The notes under the pieces: generated by a model
Told to the model about the DNA's origin: nothing
What the model saw: the letters and a program-made list of their open reading frames with translations, nothing else
Databases searched by the model: none
Program-made: the position numbers and the translations under genes
Source of the DNA: Nisaea denitrificans DSM 18348
GTDB taxonomy: Bacteria; Pseudomonadota; Alphaproteobacteria; Thalassobaculales; Thalassobaculaceae
NCBI RefSeq assembly: GCF_000426505.1
Contig: NZ_AUFM01000011.1
Location: forward strand, 992,001-1,056,000
Direction: 5' to 3'
Length of the DNA stretch: 64,000 nt
Shown here: positions 54,652 through 63,767 of the stretch, piece after piece
Layout of the letters: the number at the start of each line of letters is the position of its first letter
Position numbering within the stretch: position 1 is the stretch's first letter

Positions 54652-55140
54652 ATGAGGCACATCTTAGGTCTGGGAGCGAGCCTTGCCGCTTTCTGGATGC
54701 TGCTGTCCGGATCGATCAGTCTCGACCACAAGCTGGTCCTCGGATTCGGCGTCGCGTCTATCATCCTGACTATGTTTCTCGCCATCCGCATGGACCGCCT
54801 TGACGGCTTCCCCGTCTCGATCCGTCTCAGCCCGAATCTGATCCGGTACTGGATCTGGCTCGCCAAGGAGATCGGCAAGGCGAATATCGATGTCGCCAAA
54901 ATTGTCCTCGCCCCGAACATTAAAATTTCACCGCGCATGGTGCGGGTGAAAGCGACCCAGCAAACCGATGTCGGCATTGCCACTTTCGCCAATTCCATCA
55001 CACTGACGCCGGGTACGGTCTCCGTCGATATCGAGGATGACGAAATCCTGGTGCATGCGATCACCGACGACATGGCGGCAGGCCTGATCGAAAGCGATAT
55101 GGATGAACGGGTTACGGCCTTGGAGTTGAAGTACCGATGA
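54652..55140 (+). CDS. mnhE: Cation/proton antiporter subunit E (MrpE/MbhA-like)
   Basis: A 162-residue membrane protein with two N-terminal helices and a soluble C-terminal part. PNLIRYWIWLAKEIGKANIDV and TFANSITLTPGTVSVDIEDD are the family blocks. I chose the ATG at 54652 with GGGAG 10 bases upstream. It is the first gene of the antiporter operon and overlaps mnhF by 4 bases. Confidence 0.93.
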   Translation: MRHILGLGASLAAFWMLLSGSISLDHKLVLGFGVASIILTMFLAIRMDRLDGFPVSIRLSPNLIRYWIWLAKEIGKANIDVAKIVLAPNIKISPRMVRVKATQQTDVGIATFANSITLTPGTVSVDIEDDEILVHAITDDMAAGLIESDMDERVTALELKYR

Positions 55141-55433
55141 TGTTTGCCGCGGCCGCCGCCGGCCTGATCATTCCGATGCTGATGGCCTTGGTGCGTGGCC
55201 TCGCCGGACCGACCCTTTACGACCGGGTGCTCGCCGGAAACAGCTTCGGCACCAAGACAGTCCTGCTGATCGCCGTGCTCGGCTTTATCGGCGGTCGTCC
55301 GGACTTTCTGGATATCGCCCTGCTCTATGCCCTGATGAACTTCATCGGCACCATCGCGATCCTGAAATTCTTCCGCTACCGGAATCTCGGTGTCGCCGAT
55401 AGTCCGGATAGCAAGAACGGGGGGACAGCCTGA
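55137..55433 (+). CDS. mnhF: Cation/proton antiporter subunit F (MrpF/MbhB-like)
   Basis: A 98-residue protein with three helices. RGLAGPTLYDRVLAGNSFGT and the DFLDIALLYALMNFIG block mark MrpF. Translation is coupled on both sides: 4 bases shared with mnhE and 1 (TGATG) with mnhG. Confidence 0.93.
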   Translation: MMFAAAAAGLIIPMLMALVRGLAGPTLYDRVLAGNSFGTKTVLLIAVLGFIGGRPDFLDIALLYALMNFIGTIAILKFFRYRNLGVADSPDSKNGGTA

Positions 55434-55774
55434 TGGAGATGATTATCGATCTTGCGTCCTGGGCGTTCCTCCTGGCTGGGATATTCTTCATCTTCACGGG
55501 CACGCTCGGCATGCTGCGGCTGCCCGACTTCTATACCCGGCTGCACGCCGCCGGTATCACCGATACGCTGGGTACCGAACTGATGCTGATCGCCATGATG
55601 CTGCAAGCCGGCTGGTCCATCGTGACCGTGAAACTGCTGATGATCTCACTCTTCATCTTCTTCACCAGCCCGACCGCAACACATGCGCTTGCGAACGCGG
55701 CCAACGCCGTTGGACTGCGGCCGTTCGGAGTCCCGGAAGCCGACCTCCGGCCGAAAAAGACGGAGGAAGCCTGA
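55433..55774 (+). CDS. mnhG: Cation/proton antiporter subunit G (MrpG/MbhC-like)
   Basis: A 113-residue protein with three helices. The MrpG hallmark is GMLRLPDFYTRLHAAGITDT, followed by FTSPTATHALANAA. It overlaps the next start as TGATG. Confidence 0.93.
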   Translation: MEMIIDLASWAFLLAGIFFIFTGTLGMLRLPDFYTRLHAAGITDTLGTELMLIAMMLQAGWSIVTVKLLMISLFIFFTSPTATHALANAANAVGLRPFGVPEADLRPKKTEEA

Positions 55775-56361
55775 TGGAATCCGGCATTGTTAATATCCTC
55801 GTCGATATCTCATTGATGACCTTGCTCGGGATCACCGCTATCGGGATCGTGCGGTCCCGCAATCTCTTCGCGACCGCCATGCTTTCCGGTATCTACAGCC
55901 TGATATCTGCGGCCGTCTTCGTGACCCTCGATGCCGTCGATGTCGCCTTTACCGAAGCGGCCGTTGGCGCGGGCATCTCGACGGTGCTGATGCTGGGGGC
56001 GATGACCCTCACCCGGCGCAGTGAGAAACACGCCATCAAGCTGCATATCGGCCCGCTCTTCGTTACGATCGGCATCGGCGCCGCGCTGATCTACGGCACA
56101 GTCGATATGCCCCCCTTCGGCTCGACCGACGCACCCGGCTTCCAGCATATTGTGCCGGAATACATCGCCGGCTCCCGGGATGACATCCAGGTTCCGAACA
56201 TCGTCACCTCCATCCTGGCCAGCTATCGTGGTTTCGATACGCTGGGAGAGACCGCTGTGATCTTTGCGGCCGGTATCGGTGTGCTGTTCCTGCTTGGACG
56301 CCGCCGCGAGGATGAAGAGGCCGACGAGAGCTCCAACAGCGGCAAGGGAGAGGATGCATGA
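55774..56361 (+). CDS. DUF4040 antiporter subunit (MbhD plus MbhE-like fusion)
   Basis: A 195-residue membrane protein with about six helices. The first part (1-80) is DUF4040, as in MbhD and the C-terminus of MrpA: FTEAAVGAGISTVLMLGAMT. The second part ends with YRGFDTLGETAVIFAAGIGV, the block seen in MbhE or the C-terminal tail of large MrpA. Here these pieces form one protein separate from any large subunit, which is the MBH-type arrangement. It overlaps mnhB by 4 bases. A longer reading from 55390 is a shadow. Confidence 0.85.
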   Translation: MESGIVNILVDISLMTLLGITAIGIVRSRNLFATAMLSGIYSLISAAVFVTLDAVDVAFTEAAVGAGISTVLMLGAMTLTRRSEKHAIKLHIGPLFVTIGIGAALIYGTVDMPPFGSTDAPGFQHIVPEYIAGSRDDIQVPNIVTSILASYRGFDTLGETAVIFAAGIGVLFLLGRRREDEEADESSNSGKGEDA

Positions 56362-56795
56362 GACATCATCTGATCCTGCGCGTGGTCTCCAAGCTGCTCA
56401 TCCCGTTTATCCTGCTCTACGCACTGTATGTTCAGTTCCACGGCGACTTCGGACCCGGCGGCGGCTTTCAGGCCGGTGTCATCTTCGCTGCGGCCTTTGT
56501 TCTCTATGCCCTGATTTTCGGCGTCCAGGCTGCGCGTAAAGCTTTCCCGGATAGCTGGCTCGCGATCCTGATCCCGCTCGGCGTCCTGATCTTTGCCGGT
56601 ACCGGCATCGCATCGCTCCTGCTCGGCGGCACTTTCCTCGACTATGACGTTTTGGCATCCACGCCGACCGGTGGTCAGCATCTCGGCATTCTCGTCGTCG
56701 AATTCGGCGTCGGCGTGACAGTGACAGCCGTGATGATCGCGATCTTCTTTGCCTATGCGGGCCGGACCCATGAAATTCAGGATGACGACTGGTAA
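56358..56795 (+). CDS. mnhB: Cation/proton antiporter subunit B (MnhB/MbhF-like)
   Basis: A 145-residue protein with four helices. The signature is HGDFGPGGGFQAGVIFAAAF. GQHLGILVVEFGVGVTVTAV follows near the end. It ends 3 bases before mnhC. Confidence 0.93.
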   Translation: MRHHLILRVVSKLLIPFILLYALYVQFHGDFGPGGGFQAGVIFAAAFVLYALIFGVQAARKAFPDSWLAILIPLGVLIFAGTGIASLLLGGTFLDYDVLASTPTGGQHLGILVVEFGVGVTVTAVMIAIFFAYAGRTHEIQDDDW

Positions 56796-56798
56796 GCC

Positions 56799-57200
56799 AT
56801 GCTTGAGCTGTTCCTAGACAAATATAACTACTGGATTGTCGTCGTCCTGATGATGATCGGGCTTTATATCGTCATCGCCCGCGGCAATCTGGTGAAGAAG
56901 ATAGTCGGTCTCAACGTGTTCCAGACCTCTGTCTTCATGTTCTACATCTCGCTCGGCAAGGCCGAAGGAGGTACCGCGCCTATCCTGACAGGCAAGCCGG
57001 AACTGTTCTCCAATCCGCTGCCGCACGTCCTGATCCTGACGGCCATTGTCGTCGGCATTGCAACAACGGCGCTTGGCCTCGCCCTGGTTGTGCGGATACG
57101 CGAGAGCTACGACACGATCGAGGAAGACGAGTTGGAAGGCATGGATAATGCCGTCGTCACGACCGAACGTGCGCGACTAGGCACGGGGGATGCAGCCTGA
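56799..57200 (+). CDS. mnhC: Cation/proton antiporter subunit C (MnhC/NuoK-like)
   Basis: A 133-residue protein with three helices of the NuoK family. GLYIVIARGNLVKKIVGLNV and LPHVLILTAIVVGIATTALG carry the conserved glycine and the glutamate-free second helix typical of MrpC, with an acidic tail. It overlaps the next gene by one base (TGATG). Confidence 0.92.
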   Translation: MLELFLDKYNYWIVVVLMMIGLYIVIARGNLVKKIVGLNVFQTSVFMFYISLGKAEGGTAPILTGKPELFSNPLPHVLILTAIVVGIATTALGLALVVRIRESYDTIEEDELEGMDNAVVTTERARLGTGDAA

Positions 57201-58687
57201 TGATGGCCGTCGACCATTTGCCGGTTCTGCAGGTAGTCGGTCCGCTGATCGCGGCCCCCATCTGCAGCCTGCTCCGGGCCCGGAACCTGGCCTGGTTTTT
57301 CACCCTGCTCGTCAGTATTGGCGCTTTCCTCTGCAGCATCTACCTGCTGAACACTGTGCTGGAAACCGGTCCGATCAGTTATGCGATCGGCGGCTGGGCA
57401 GCACCGCTTGGCATCGAATACCGAGTCGATGCGAGCAACGGATTTGTGCTGCTGATCATTTCCGGCATTTCCTCCGTTGTACTGCCGTTTGCCAAGCGCA
57501 GCTTCGAGTTGGAAGTCCCTGAAAACCAACACTCTCTTCTCTATACAGCGTATATTCTCTGCCTGACCGGACTGCTCGGCATCACAGCCACAGCGGATGC
57601 CTTCAACGTCTTCGTCTTTCTGGAAGTCTCGTCGCTTTCGACCTATGTGCTGGTCGCCGCGGGGGCAAAGCAGGATCGCCGCGCGCTGACCGCCGCCTAC
57701 AATTATCTGATCCTCGGCACCATAGGCGCTACCTTCTTCGTTATCGGCGTCGGCCTGCTCTACATGGCGACGGGTACGCTGAACATGGCGGACCTCGCCG
57801 CCCGGGTCGGTCCGATAGGCGGCTCCCGTACTCTGGATGTCGGATTTGCCTTCATCGTCATCGGGCTCGCCCTGAAGCTTGCGCTGTTCCCGCTGCACAA
57901 CTGGCTGCCGAACGCCTATACCTACGCGCCGAGCGCGGTGACCGCCTTCCTGGCGGCAACAGCGACGAAAGCCGCGGTATATCTGCTGTTGCGCTTTTGC
58001 TTCACCATCTTCGGCTCCGGCTCGGGCTTTCTGGCGCCCATGGTTGGGCTGGTCTGCATGCCACTGGCGCTGGCCGGCATGTTCGCCGGCTCTCTGGCGG
58101 CGATCTATCAGTATAATCTGAAGCGGATGCTGGCTTATTCGAGTGTGGCCCAGATTGGCTACATGGTACTGGGCATCAGTTTCCTCAGCATCACCGGCCT
58201 GATGGCCACGACACTGCATCTGTTCAATCACGCCTTGATGAAAGGCGCCCTGTTCATGGCGCTCGGCTGTGTCTTCTTCCGGGTCCGGTCGGTCAATATC
58301 AACGATCTGTCCGGGATCGCCCGGCAGATGCCCTGGACCATGGCTGCATTCGTAATCAGTGGCCTCAGCCTGATCGGCGTGCCTCTGACGGTCGGCTTCA
58401 TCAGCAAATGGTATCTGATCTCCGCAGCGCTGGAGCAGGAAGCCTGGGTGCTCATCGCCCTGATCCTCGCCAGCTCCCTGCTTGCAGTGATCTATATCTG
58501 GCGGGTTATCGAAGTGGCGTATCTGAAAGACCCGATCCCGGGCCGGACCGTGACGGAAGCACCACTCTCAATGCTGCTCCCAACCTGGGCGCTGGTAATT
58601 GCCAATATCTACTTCGGTGTTGATGCCAGCCTGACGACGCGGGTTGCCCGCATGGCGGCCGAAGGTCTCGTGGGAATGGCACAATGA
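57200..58687 (+). CDS. mnhD: NuoL/M/N-like antiporter subunit D, first paralog
   Basis: A 495-residue proton-translocating subunit with about 14 helices. The helix 5 glutamate is in VFVFLEVSSLSTYVLVAAG, the helix 7 lysine in GLALKLALFPLHNWLPNAY, and the next lysine in AATATKAAVYLL; all three are known to be needed for proton conduction in this superfamily. The start could be ATG 57200 or 57203. It overlaps the second paralog by 4 bases. Confidence 0.93.
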   Translation: MMAVDHLPVLQVVGPLIAAPICSLLRARNLAWFFTLLVSIGAFLCSIYLLNTVLETGPISYAIGGWAAPLGIEYRVDASNGFVLLIISGISSVVLPFAKRSFELEVPENQHSLLYTAYILCLTGLLGITATADAFNVFVFLEVSSLSTYVLVAAGAKQDRRALTAAYNYLILGTIGATFFVIGVGLLYMATGTLNMADLAARVGPIGGSRTLDVGFAFIVIGLALKLALFPLHNWLPNAYTYAPSAVTAFLAATATKAAVYLLLRFCFTIFGSGSGFLAPMVGLVCMPLALAGMFAGSLAAIYQYNLKRMLAYSSVAQIGYMVLGISFLSITGLMATTLHLFNHALMKGALFMALGCVFFRVRSVNINDLSGIARQMPWTMAAFVISGLSLIGVPLTVGFISKWYLISAALEQEAWVLIALILASSLLAVIYIWRVIEVAYLKDPIPGRTVTEAPLSMLLPTWALVIANIYFGVDASLTTRVARMAAEGLVGMAQ

Positions 58688-60174
58688 GTATGGAAACCGC
58701 CCTCCTCGCAACCCTCTTCCTGCCGCTCGCCGGCATGGTGCTGATCTGGCTGACCGGGAATTCGCCGAACCTGCGCGAAGGCGTGACACTGGTGACCGCC
58801 GTCGCGCTCTTCGCGATCGTGCTCTCTCTACTCGATGCGGTTATGGCGGGCGCAAGTCCGGGTCTGACCCTGCTCGAGGTCATGCCGGGTCTGGAGCTGG
58901 CTTTCAAGATCGAGCCGCTGGGCATGCTGTTCGCCTGCATCGCTTCGGGTCTCTGGATCATCAACTCGCTTTATTCCATCGGCTATATGCGCGGTAACGG
59001 CGAGAAGAAGCAGACCCGCTTCTACATGTGTTTCACACTGGCGATCTCCAGTGCCATGGGCATCGCCTTCGCCGGGAACATGTTCACGCTCTTCATCTTC
59101 TACGAAGTGCTGACCCTGTCGACCTACCCGCTGGTCGCCCACAAGGAGACCGAGGAAGCCAAGCGCGGTGCACGGATCTACCTCGGCATCCTGATCGGCA
59201 CCTCCATCGGCCTGCAGCTTGCAGCCGTGATCTGGACCTGGATCGCTGCCGGCACGCTCGACTTCACCAAAGGCGGCATCCTCGCCGATCAGATCGAGCC
59301 GGTGCTGCTGCCGTTCCTGCTGGCGCTCTACATGTTCGGTATCGGCAAGGCGGCCCTGATGCCGTTCCATCGCTGGCTTCCGGCCGCCATGGTCGCGCCG
59401 ACCCCCGTGAGCGCTCTGTTGCATGCGGTTGCGGTCGTGAAGGCCGGTGTGTTCACTGTGCTCAAGGTGGTGGTCTACATATTCGGCATCGACCTGCTGG
59501 CCCAGACCGGGGCGGCGCACTGGCTGATCTGGGTTGCCTCGTTCACCGTTCTGGCAGCCTCCCTTGTCGCCATGACCAAGGACAACCTGAAAGCCCGGCT
59601 GGCCTATTCAACCATCAGCCAGCTCGGCTACATCGTGCTCGGCGCGGCGCTGGCCAATCACTACGCGATCCTCGGTGGCGCGCTGCATATCGCCACACAC
59701 GCCTTCGGCAAGATCACCCTCTTCATGTGCGCCGGCGCTATCTATGTCGCGACCCACAAGACCGAGATCAGCGACATGCAGGGACTTGGGCGCGTCATGC
59801 CCTTTACCTTCGGCGCTTTCTGTATAGGCGCATTGTCGATCATCGGCTTGCCGCCTTTCGCCGGAACCTGGAGCAAATGGTATCTCGCGCTCGGCGCTGC
59901 GGAGACAGGCATGATCGTTGTCGTCGCGGTCTACATGGTCAGCTCGCTGCTCAATATCGCCTACCTGATGCCGATCGTGGCGCGCGGCTTTTTCCGGCCT
60001 TCTCCCGCACTCGCGACGGCATCGGCAGGCGCTGCTGTCGCGCCAGCGAAAGGCGGGATCCAGGAAGCACCGTTCTTCTGCGTGCTGCCGCCCTGCCTGA
60101 CGGCTGCTGGCTGTCTCGTCCTGTTCTTCTACGCCGACGCGATCATCGCGTTGCTGCGCCCGATCGTTGAGTGA
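58684..60174 (+). CDS. NuoL/M/N-like antiporter subunit, second paralog
   Basis: A 496-residue membrane protein with about 14 helices. Glutamate in LFIFYEVLTLSTYPLVAHK, lysine in MFGIGKAALMPFHRWLP, and another in VAVVKAGVFTVLK are kept, so it looks active. It is only distantly alike the first paralog. The last 40 residues are a Pro/Ala-rich loop and a final helix. It is followed 10 bases later by a small protein. Confidence 0.9.
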   Translation: MSMETALLATLFLPLAGMVLIWLTGNSPNLREGVTLVTAVALFAIVLSLLDAVMAGASPGLTLLEVMPGLELAFKIEPLGMLFACIASGLWIINSLYSIGYMRGNGEKKQTRFYMCFTLAISSAMGIAFAGNMFTLFIFYEVLTLSTYPLVAHKETEEAKRGARIYLGILIGTSIGLQLAAVIWTWIAAGTLDFTKGGILADQIEPVLLPFLLALYMFGIGKAALMPFHRWLPAAMVAPTPVSALLHAVAVVKAGVFTVLKVVVYIFGIDLLAQTGAAHWLIWVASFTVLAASLVAMTKDNLKARLAYSTISQLGYIVLGAALANHYAILGGALHIATHAFGKITLFMCAGAIYVATHKTEISDMQGLGRVMPFTFGAFCIGALSIIGLPPFAGTWSKWYLALGAAETGMIVVVAVYMVSSLLNIAYLMPIVARGFFRPSPALATASAGAAVAPAKGGIQEAPFFCVLPPCLTAAGCLVLFFYADAIIALLRPIVE

Positions 60175-60184
60175 GGCTGCTGCC

Positions 60185-60475
60185 ATGAGTGCGGATCCAC
60201 AGACCCCCGAGCACCATCCGAAGCATGACGAGGAACCGCGTTGGCTCGACGACCAACGCAACGTCAACAAGATCATTGTCGCAGTCGTCGTTGTCTGCGC
60301 TCTGCTTTTCGCGGCGGACGGCTTCTATCACAAGCATCCGCACTTCGAGGCTGAATCGTGGTTCGGGTTCTATGCGATCTACGGCTTCGTTATGTGTGTC
60401 GGCCTTGTTCTGGCAGCGAAGTTGATGCGGGTATTCCTGATGCGGGACGAAGACTATTATGACCATGATCGTTGA
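60185..60475 (+). CDS. Small two-helix membrane protein within the antiporter operon
   Basis: A 96-residue protein with a charged, His/Pro-rich N-terminus, two helices (about 31-46, IIVAVVVVCALLFAADGF, and 62-80, FYAIYGFVMCVGLVLAAKLM) and an acidic, Tyr/Asp-rich tail ending YYDHDR. I do not recognise a named family. It starts 10 bases after the second antiporter subunit and its last 17 bases overlap the start of the third, so it is translated with them. An assembly or subunit-spacer role is inferred from position. Confidence 0.75.
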   Translation: MSADPQTPEHHPKHDEEPRWLDDQRNVNKIIVAVVVVCALLFAADGFYHKHPHFEAESWFGFYAIYGFVMCVGLVLAAKLMRVFLMRDEDYYDHDR

Positions 60476-62174
60476 TCTGTTTTTCCCGCTCAGCCCCGGA
60501 CTGCTGCTGATTCTCGGCGGACTGCTGGTCCCGTTTCTCAGTCACAGCATCGGCCGGGTCTATGTGCTCCTGCTTCCCGCCGTCCTGCTGGCATATCTGA
60601 TCGCCCTTCCGGACGGGAACCACGGCACCGTCTCGATGCTCGGATACGAGCTCGAACTGCTCCGGCTGGACAGCCTGTCCCGAATTTTTGCCACTATCTT
60701 CCTGATCGCCTCGCTGCTCGGCAATATCTATGCATGGCATGAGCCAGACCCGGTGCAGAGAACCGCTGCGCAGATCTATGCCGGTAGCGCCGTCGCCGCA
60801 GCCCTCACCGGCGATTTGATATCCCTGTTCGTCTTCTGGGAGCTGACAGCCGTTTCGTCCGTGTTCCTGATCTGGGCCAGCGGAACCGAAAGCGCGTACC
60901 GAGCCGGCATGCGCTATCTGATTATCCAGGTCGGCTCCGGCGTTATTCTGCTCGCTGGCCTGATCGTGCATGTAACGGCGACCGGCTCCATCGCGTTCGA
61001 TCATTTCGGCCTCGACGCGCCCGGCGCATGGCTCATCCTGTTGGCCTTCGGCATCAAATGCGCCTTTCCTCTGCTGCATAACTGGCTGCAGGACGCCTAT
61101 TCCGAAGCAACCGTAACCGGCACGGTGGTGCTTTCCGCATTCACCACCAAACTCGCTGTCTATACGCTCGCGCGCGGTTTTGCCGGCACGGAAATGCTGA
61201 TCTGGATCGGCGCGGCAATGACCATGTTCCCGATCTTCTATGCGGTCATTGAAAACGATCTGCGGCGCGTCCTGGCCTACAGCCTGAACAACCAGCTTGG
61301 CTTTATGGTGGTTGGCGTTGGTGTTGGAACAGAACTCGCGCTTAATGGCACTGCCGCCCACGCCTTCTGCCACATCCTCTACAAGGCGCTGTTGTTCATG
61401 TCGATGGGTGCGGTTCTGTTCCGGACCGGCACCTGCAAGGGCTCCGAGTTGGGTGGGCTCTACAAATCGATGCCCTGGACAATGGGATTCTGCGTCGTCG
61501 GCGCCGCCTCGATTTCCGCCTTCCCGCTGTTTTCCGGGTTCGTCTCGAAATCCCTGATCATGTCGGCGTCCGCCAACGAGGGTTACTGGTTCGTCTGGGC
61601 CGTACTGCTCTTTGCATCGGCAGGCGTGTTCCACCATTCAGGCATCAAGATCCCCTACTTCGCCTTCTTCGCGCATGACAGCGGCCGCCGGCCCAAGGAA
61701 GCGCCGCTGAACATGCTGATTGCCATGGGGATCGCCGCCGCCTTCTGCATTGGCATCGGTGTCTGGCCGGCGCCGCTCTACGCGCTGCTGCCATTCGACG
61801 TCGACTACGTGCCCTATACGACCGCACATGTGATAACCCAGCTTCAGCTGCTGATGTTCTCGGCGCTGGCCTTCACCGTGCTGATGCGCACCGGCATCTA
61901 TCCCCCGGAACTCAAGTCGACCAATCTCGATTTCGACTGGGTCTACAGACGCTTTCTTCCGCGTGTTATGGGACGTCTGGGTGGCGCTATCGACATCATC
62001 TATCTGGGCGTTACCGACAATGCGAAATCCGTCATAAGAGCCGCAATGTCCGCGTCTGTTACAGTCTTTGCCCCCGGCGGTCTTTCCGGCCGTATCAGCA
62101 GCGTCGGCAACGCGGCGGCCATCGTCGCCTTCCTGCTGCTCGTGGCATTGATTGTCAGCTACTCGGCTGTCTGA
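60459..62174 (+). CDS. NuoL/M/N-like antiporter subunit, third paralog
   Basis: A 571-residue membrane protein with about 15 helices. The helix 5 glutamate is in LFVFWELTAVSSVFLIWAS, lysines in FGIKCAFPLLHNWLQDAY and SAFTTKLAVYTLARG. The last 90 residues after the core end in one more helix (AAIVAFLLLVALIVSY), an extension the first two lack. ATG 60459 or 60465 are both possible starts. It is the last gene of the operon; the next gene starts 132 bases later. Confidence 0.9.
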   Translation: MTMIVDLFFPLSPGLLLILGGLLVPFLSHSIGRVYVLLLPAVLLAYLIALPDGNHGTVSMLGYELELLRLDSLSRIFATIFLIASLLGNIYAWHEPDPVQRTAAQIYAGSAVAAALTGDLISLFVFWELTAVSSVFLIWASGTESAYRAGMRYLIIQVGSGVILLAGLIVHVTATGSIAFDHFGLDAPGAWLILLAFGIKCAFPLLHNWLQDAYSEATVTGTVVLSAFTTKLAVYTLARGFAGTEMLIWIGAAMTMFPIFYAVIENDLRRVLAYSLNNQLGFMVVGVGVGTELALNGTAAHAFCHILYKALLFMSMGAVLFRTGTCKGSELGGLYKSMPWTMGFCVVGAASISAFPLFSGFVSKSLIMSASANEGYWFVWAVLLFASAGVFHHSGIKIPYFAFFAHDSGRRPKEAPLNMLIAMGIAAAFCIGIGVWPAPLYALLPFDVDYVPYTTAHVITQLQLLMFSALAFTVLMRTGIYPPELKSTNLDFDWVYRRFLPRVMGRLGGAIDIIYLGVTDNAKSVIRAAMSASVTVFAPGGLSGRISSVGNAAAIVAFLLLVALIVSYSAV

Positions 62175-62306
62175 TTTTCCGATCAGGTTTGACGGCGCAC
62201 CGTTCCGGATCGATCCCTCACGGCCTAGCCGGTCTGGAACGGGGGCCGGAAAGATGATAATGGCAACACTGCGGGTTAATTCCCCTCTCAAGAAAGGTTC
62301 ACCGCC

Positions 62307-62942
62307 ATGGACATGACTGGCGAATATCTCGTCCCGGCGCCGAAGCAGGCGGTCTGGGAAGCGCTGAACGACCCCGAAATACTCAAGCAGTGCATCCCCG
62401 GCTGCGAAGAGGTCAACAAGACCTCGGATACGGGTTTCGATGCCAAGGTTTCGGCCAAGGTCGGCCCGGTGAAAGCGAAATTCGCCGGTGCGGTAACCCT
62501 GTCGGACATCGATCCGCCGAACGGCTACACAATCAGTGGCGAAGGCAAGGGCGGCGCGGCCGGTTTTGCCAAGGGCGGCGCAAAGGTCGCGCTTTCCGAA
62601 GCCGAGGGCGGAACGCTGCTGAAGTATGAAGTGAATGCTCAGGTCGGCGGCAAACTTGCGCAGATCGGCGCACGCCTGATCGACTCGACCGCAAAGAAAA
62701 TGGCGAACGATTTCTTCAAGACCTTCAGCGAAGTCGTCGGTGCGGCATCCGGCGCAACTGAAATTCCGGCCGCCGAAACTGCGGCGCCGACTGCTCCTGA
62801 CCACGGAAAGGAAAAAGCGATGAGTAACAATGGTGTTCCTGCCGAAAACGAGTATCACAGCCTGCACTGGATGGCGATCCTGACCGCTGGCCTCGCCGTC
62901 GCGAGCCTCGTCTGGTTCGCAATGCAGGGTCTCGACTTCTAG
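62307..62942 (+). CDS. coxG: CoxG-like protein with membrane anchor
   Basis: A 211-residue protein with an SRPBCC lipid-binding-type fold (1-150): the CoxG blocks are GEYLVPAPKQAVWEALNDPE, LKQCIPGCEEV and FAKGGAKVALSEAEGGTLLKY. A Pro/Ala linker leads to a single C-terminal helix (MAILTAGLAVASLVWFAMQG). CoxG proteins help anchor or recruit CO dehydrogenase at the membrane. It ends at an intrinsic terminator. Confidence 0.88.
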   Translation: MDMTGEYLVPAPKQAVWEALNDPEILKQCIPGCEEVNKTSDTGFDAKVSAKVGPVKAKFAGAVTLSDIDPPNGYTISGEGKGGAAGFAKGGAKVALSEAEGGTLLKYEVNAQVGGKLAQIGARLIDSTAKKMANDFFKTFSEVVGAASGATEIPAAETAAPTAPDHGKEKAMSNNGVPAENEYHSLHWMAILTAGLAVASLVWFAMQGLDF

Positions 62943-62982
62943 TCTGACAGGAATATCCGCCGGTCAAATTCCGGACGGAGAG

Positions 62983-63017
62983 AAACGGCGCGAGTTCGAA
63001 ATTCGCGCCGTTTTTTT
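62983..63017 (+). terminator. Intrinsic terminator after coxG
   Basis: AAACGGCGCGA pairs with TCGCGCCGTTT (11 bases, 9-base loop) and is followed by a further run of Ts (seven in all from 63011). It starts 41 bases after the coxG stop and separates it from coxS. Confidence 0.92.
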
Positions 63018-63242
63018 GTGCCCGAATTTCACGATCGAGCATGAAGTATCTGCTCAATTTGCAGACAGACAGGTTTCCCCGGTCCCTGATTTCAGTGCTT
63101 CTCCTATCCCCGCTTGACCTTGAACCGAACGGCGGAGAGACTGATCCGCGAAGTCGAAATATCCAATCATTCGACACAGTCGGAACCTTGAAGTCCAGGA
63201 GCCGGCAAACGGCGCCTTGAAGAGATAACTGGGAGAGAGCCT

Positions 63243-63701
<459 letters not shown>

Positions 63702-63767
63702 AGAGAACACGCATAAAACGCTCCAAAAGACAGGCAGAACAACTGCCATGCGAAACGGGAGGATAGA

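Noticed and set aside
55390-55773. Longer start of the DUF4040 subunit (128 extra residues)
   Set aside because: The extra part is a shadow of mnhG in another frame; the TGATG overlap gives a normal coupled start at 55774.
57107-58231. A 374-codon minus-strand ORF, and similar ones at 60390-61637 and 61638-62867
   Set aside because: They are antisense to the antiporter and coxG genes, with His/Gln/Asp-rich products typical of shadows of membrane-protein codons.
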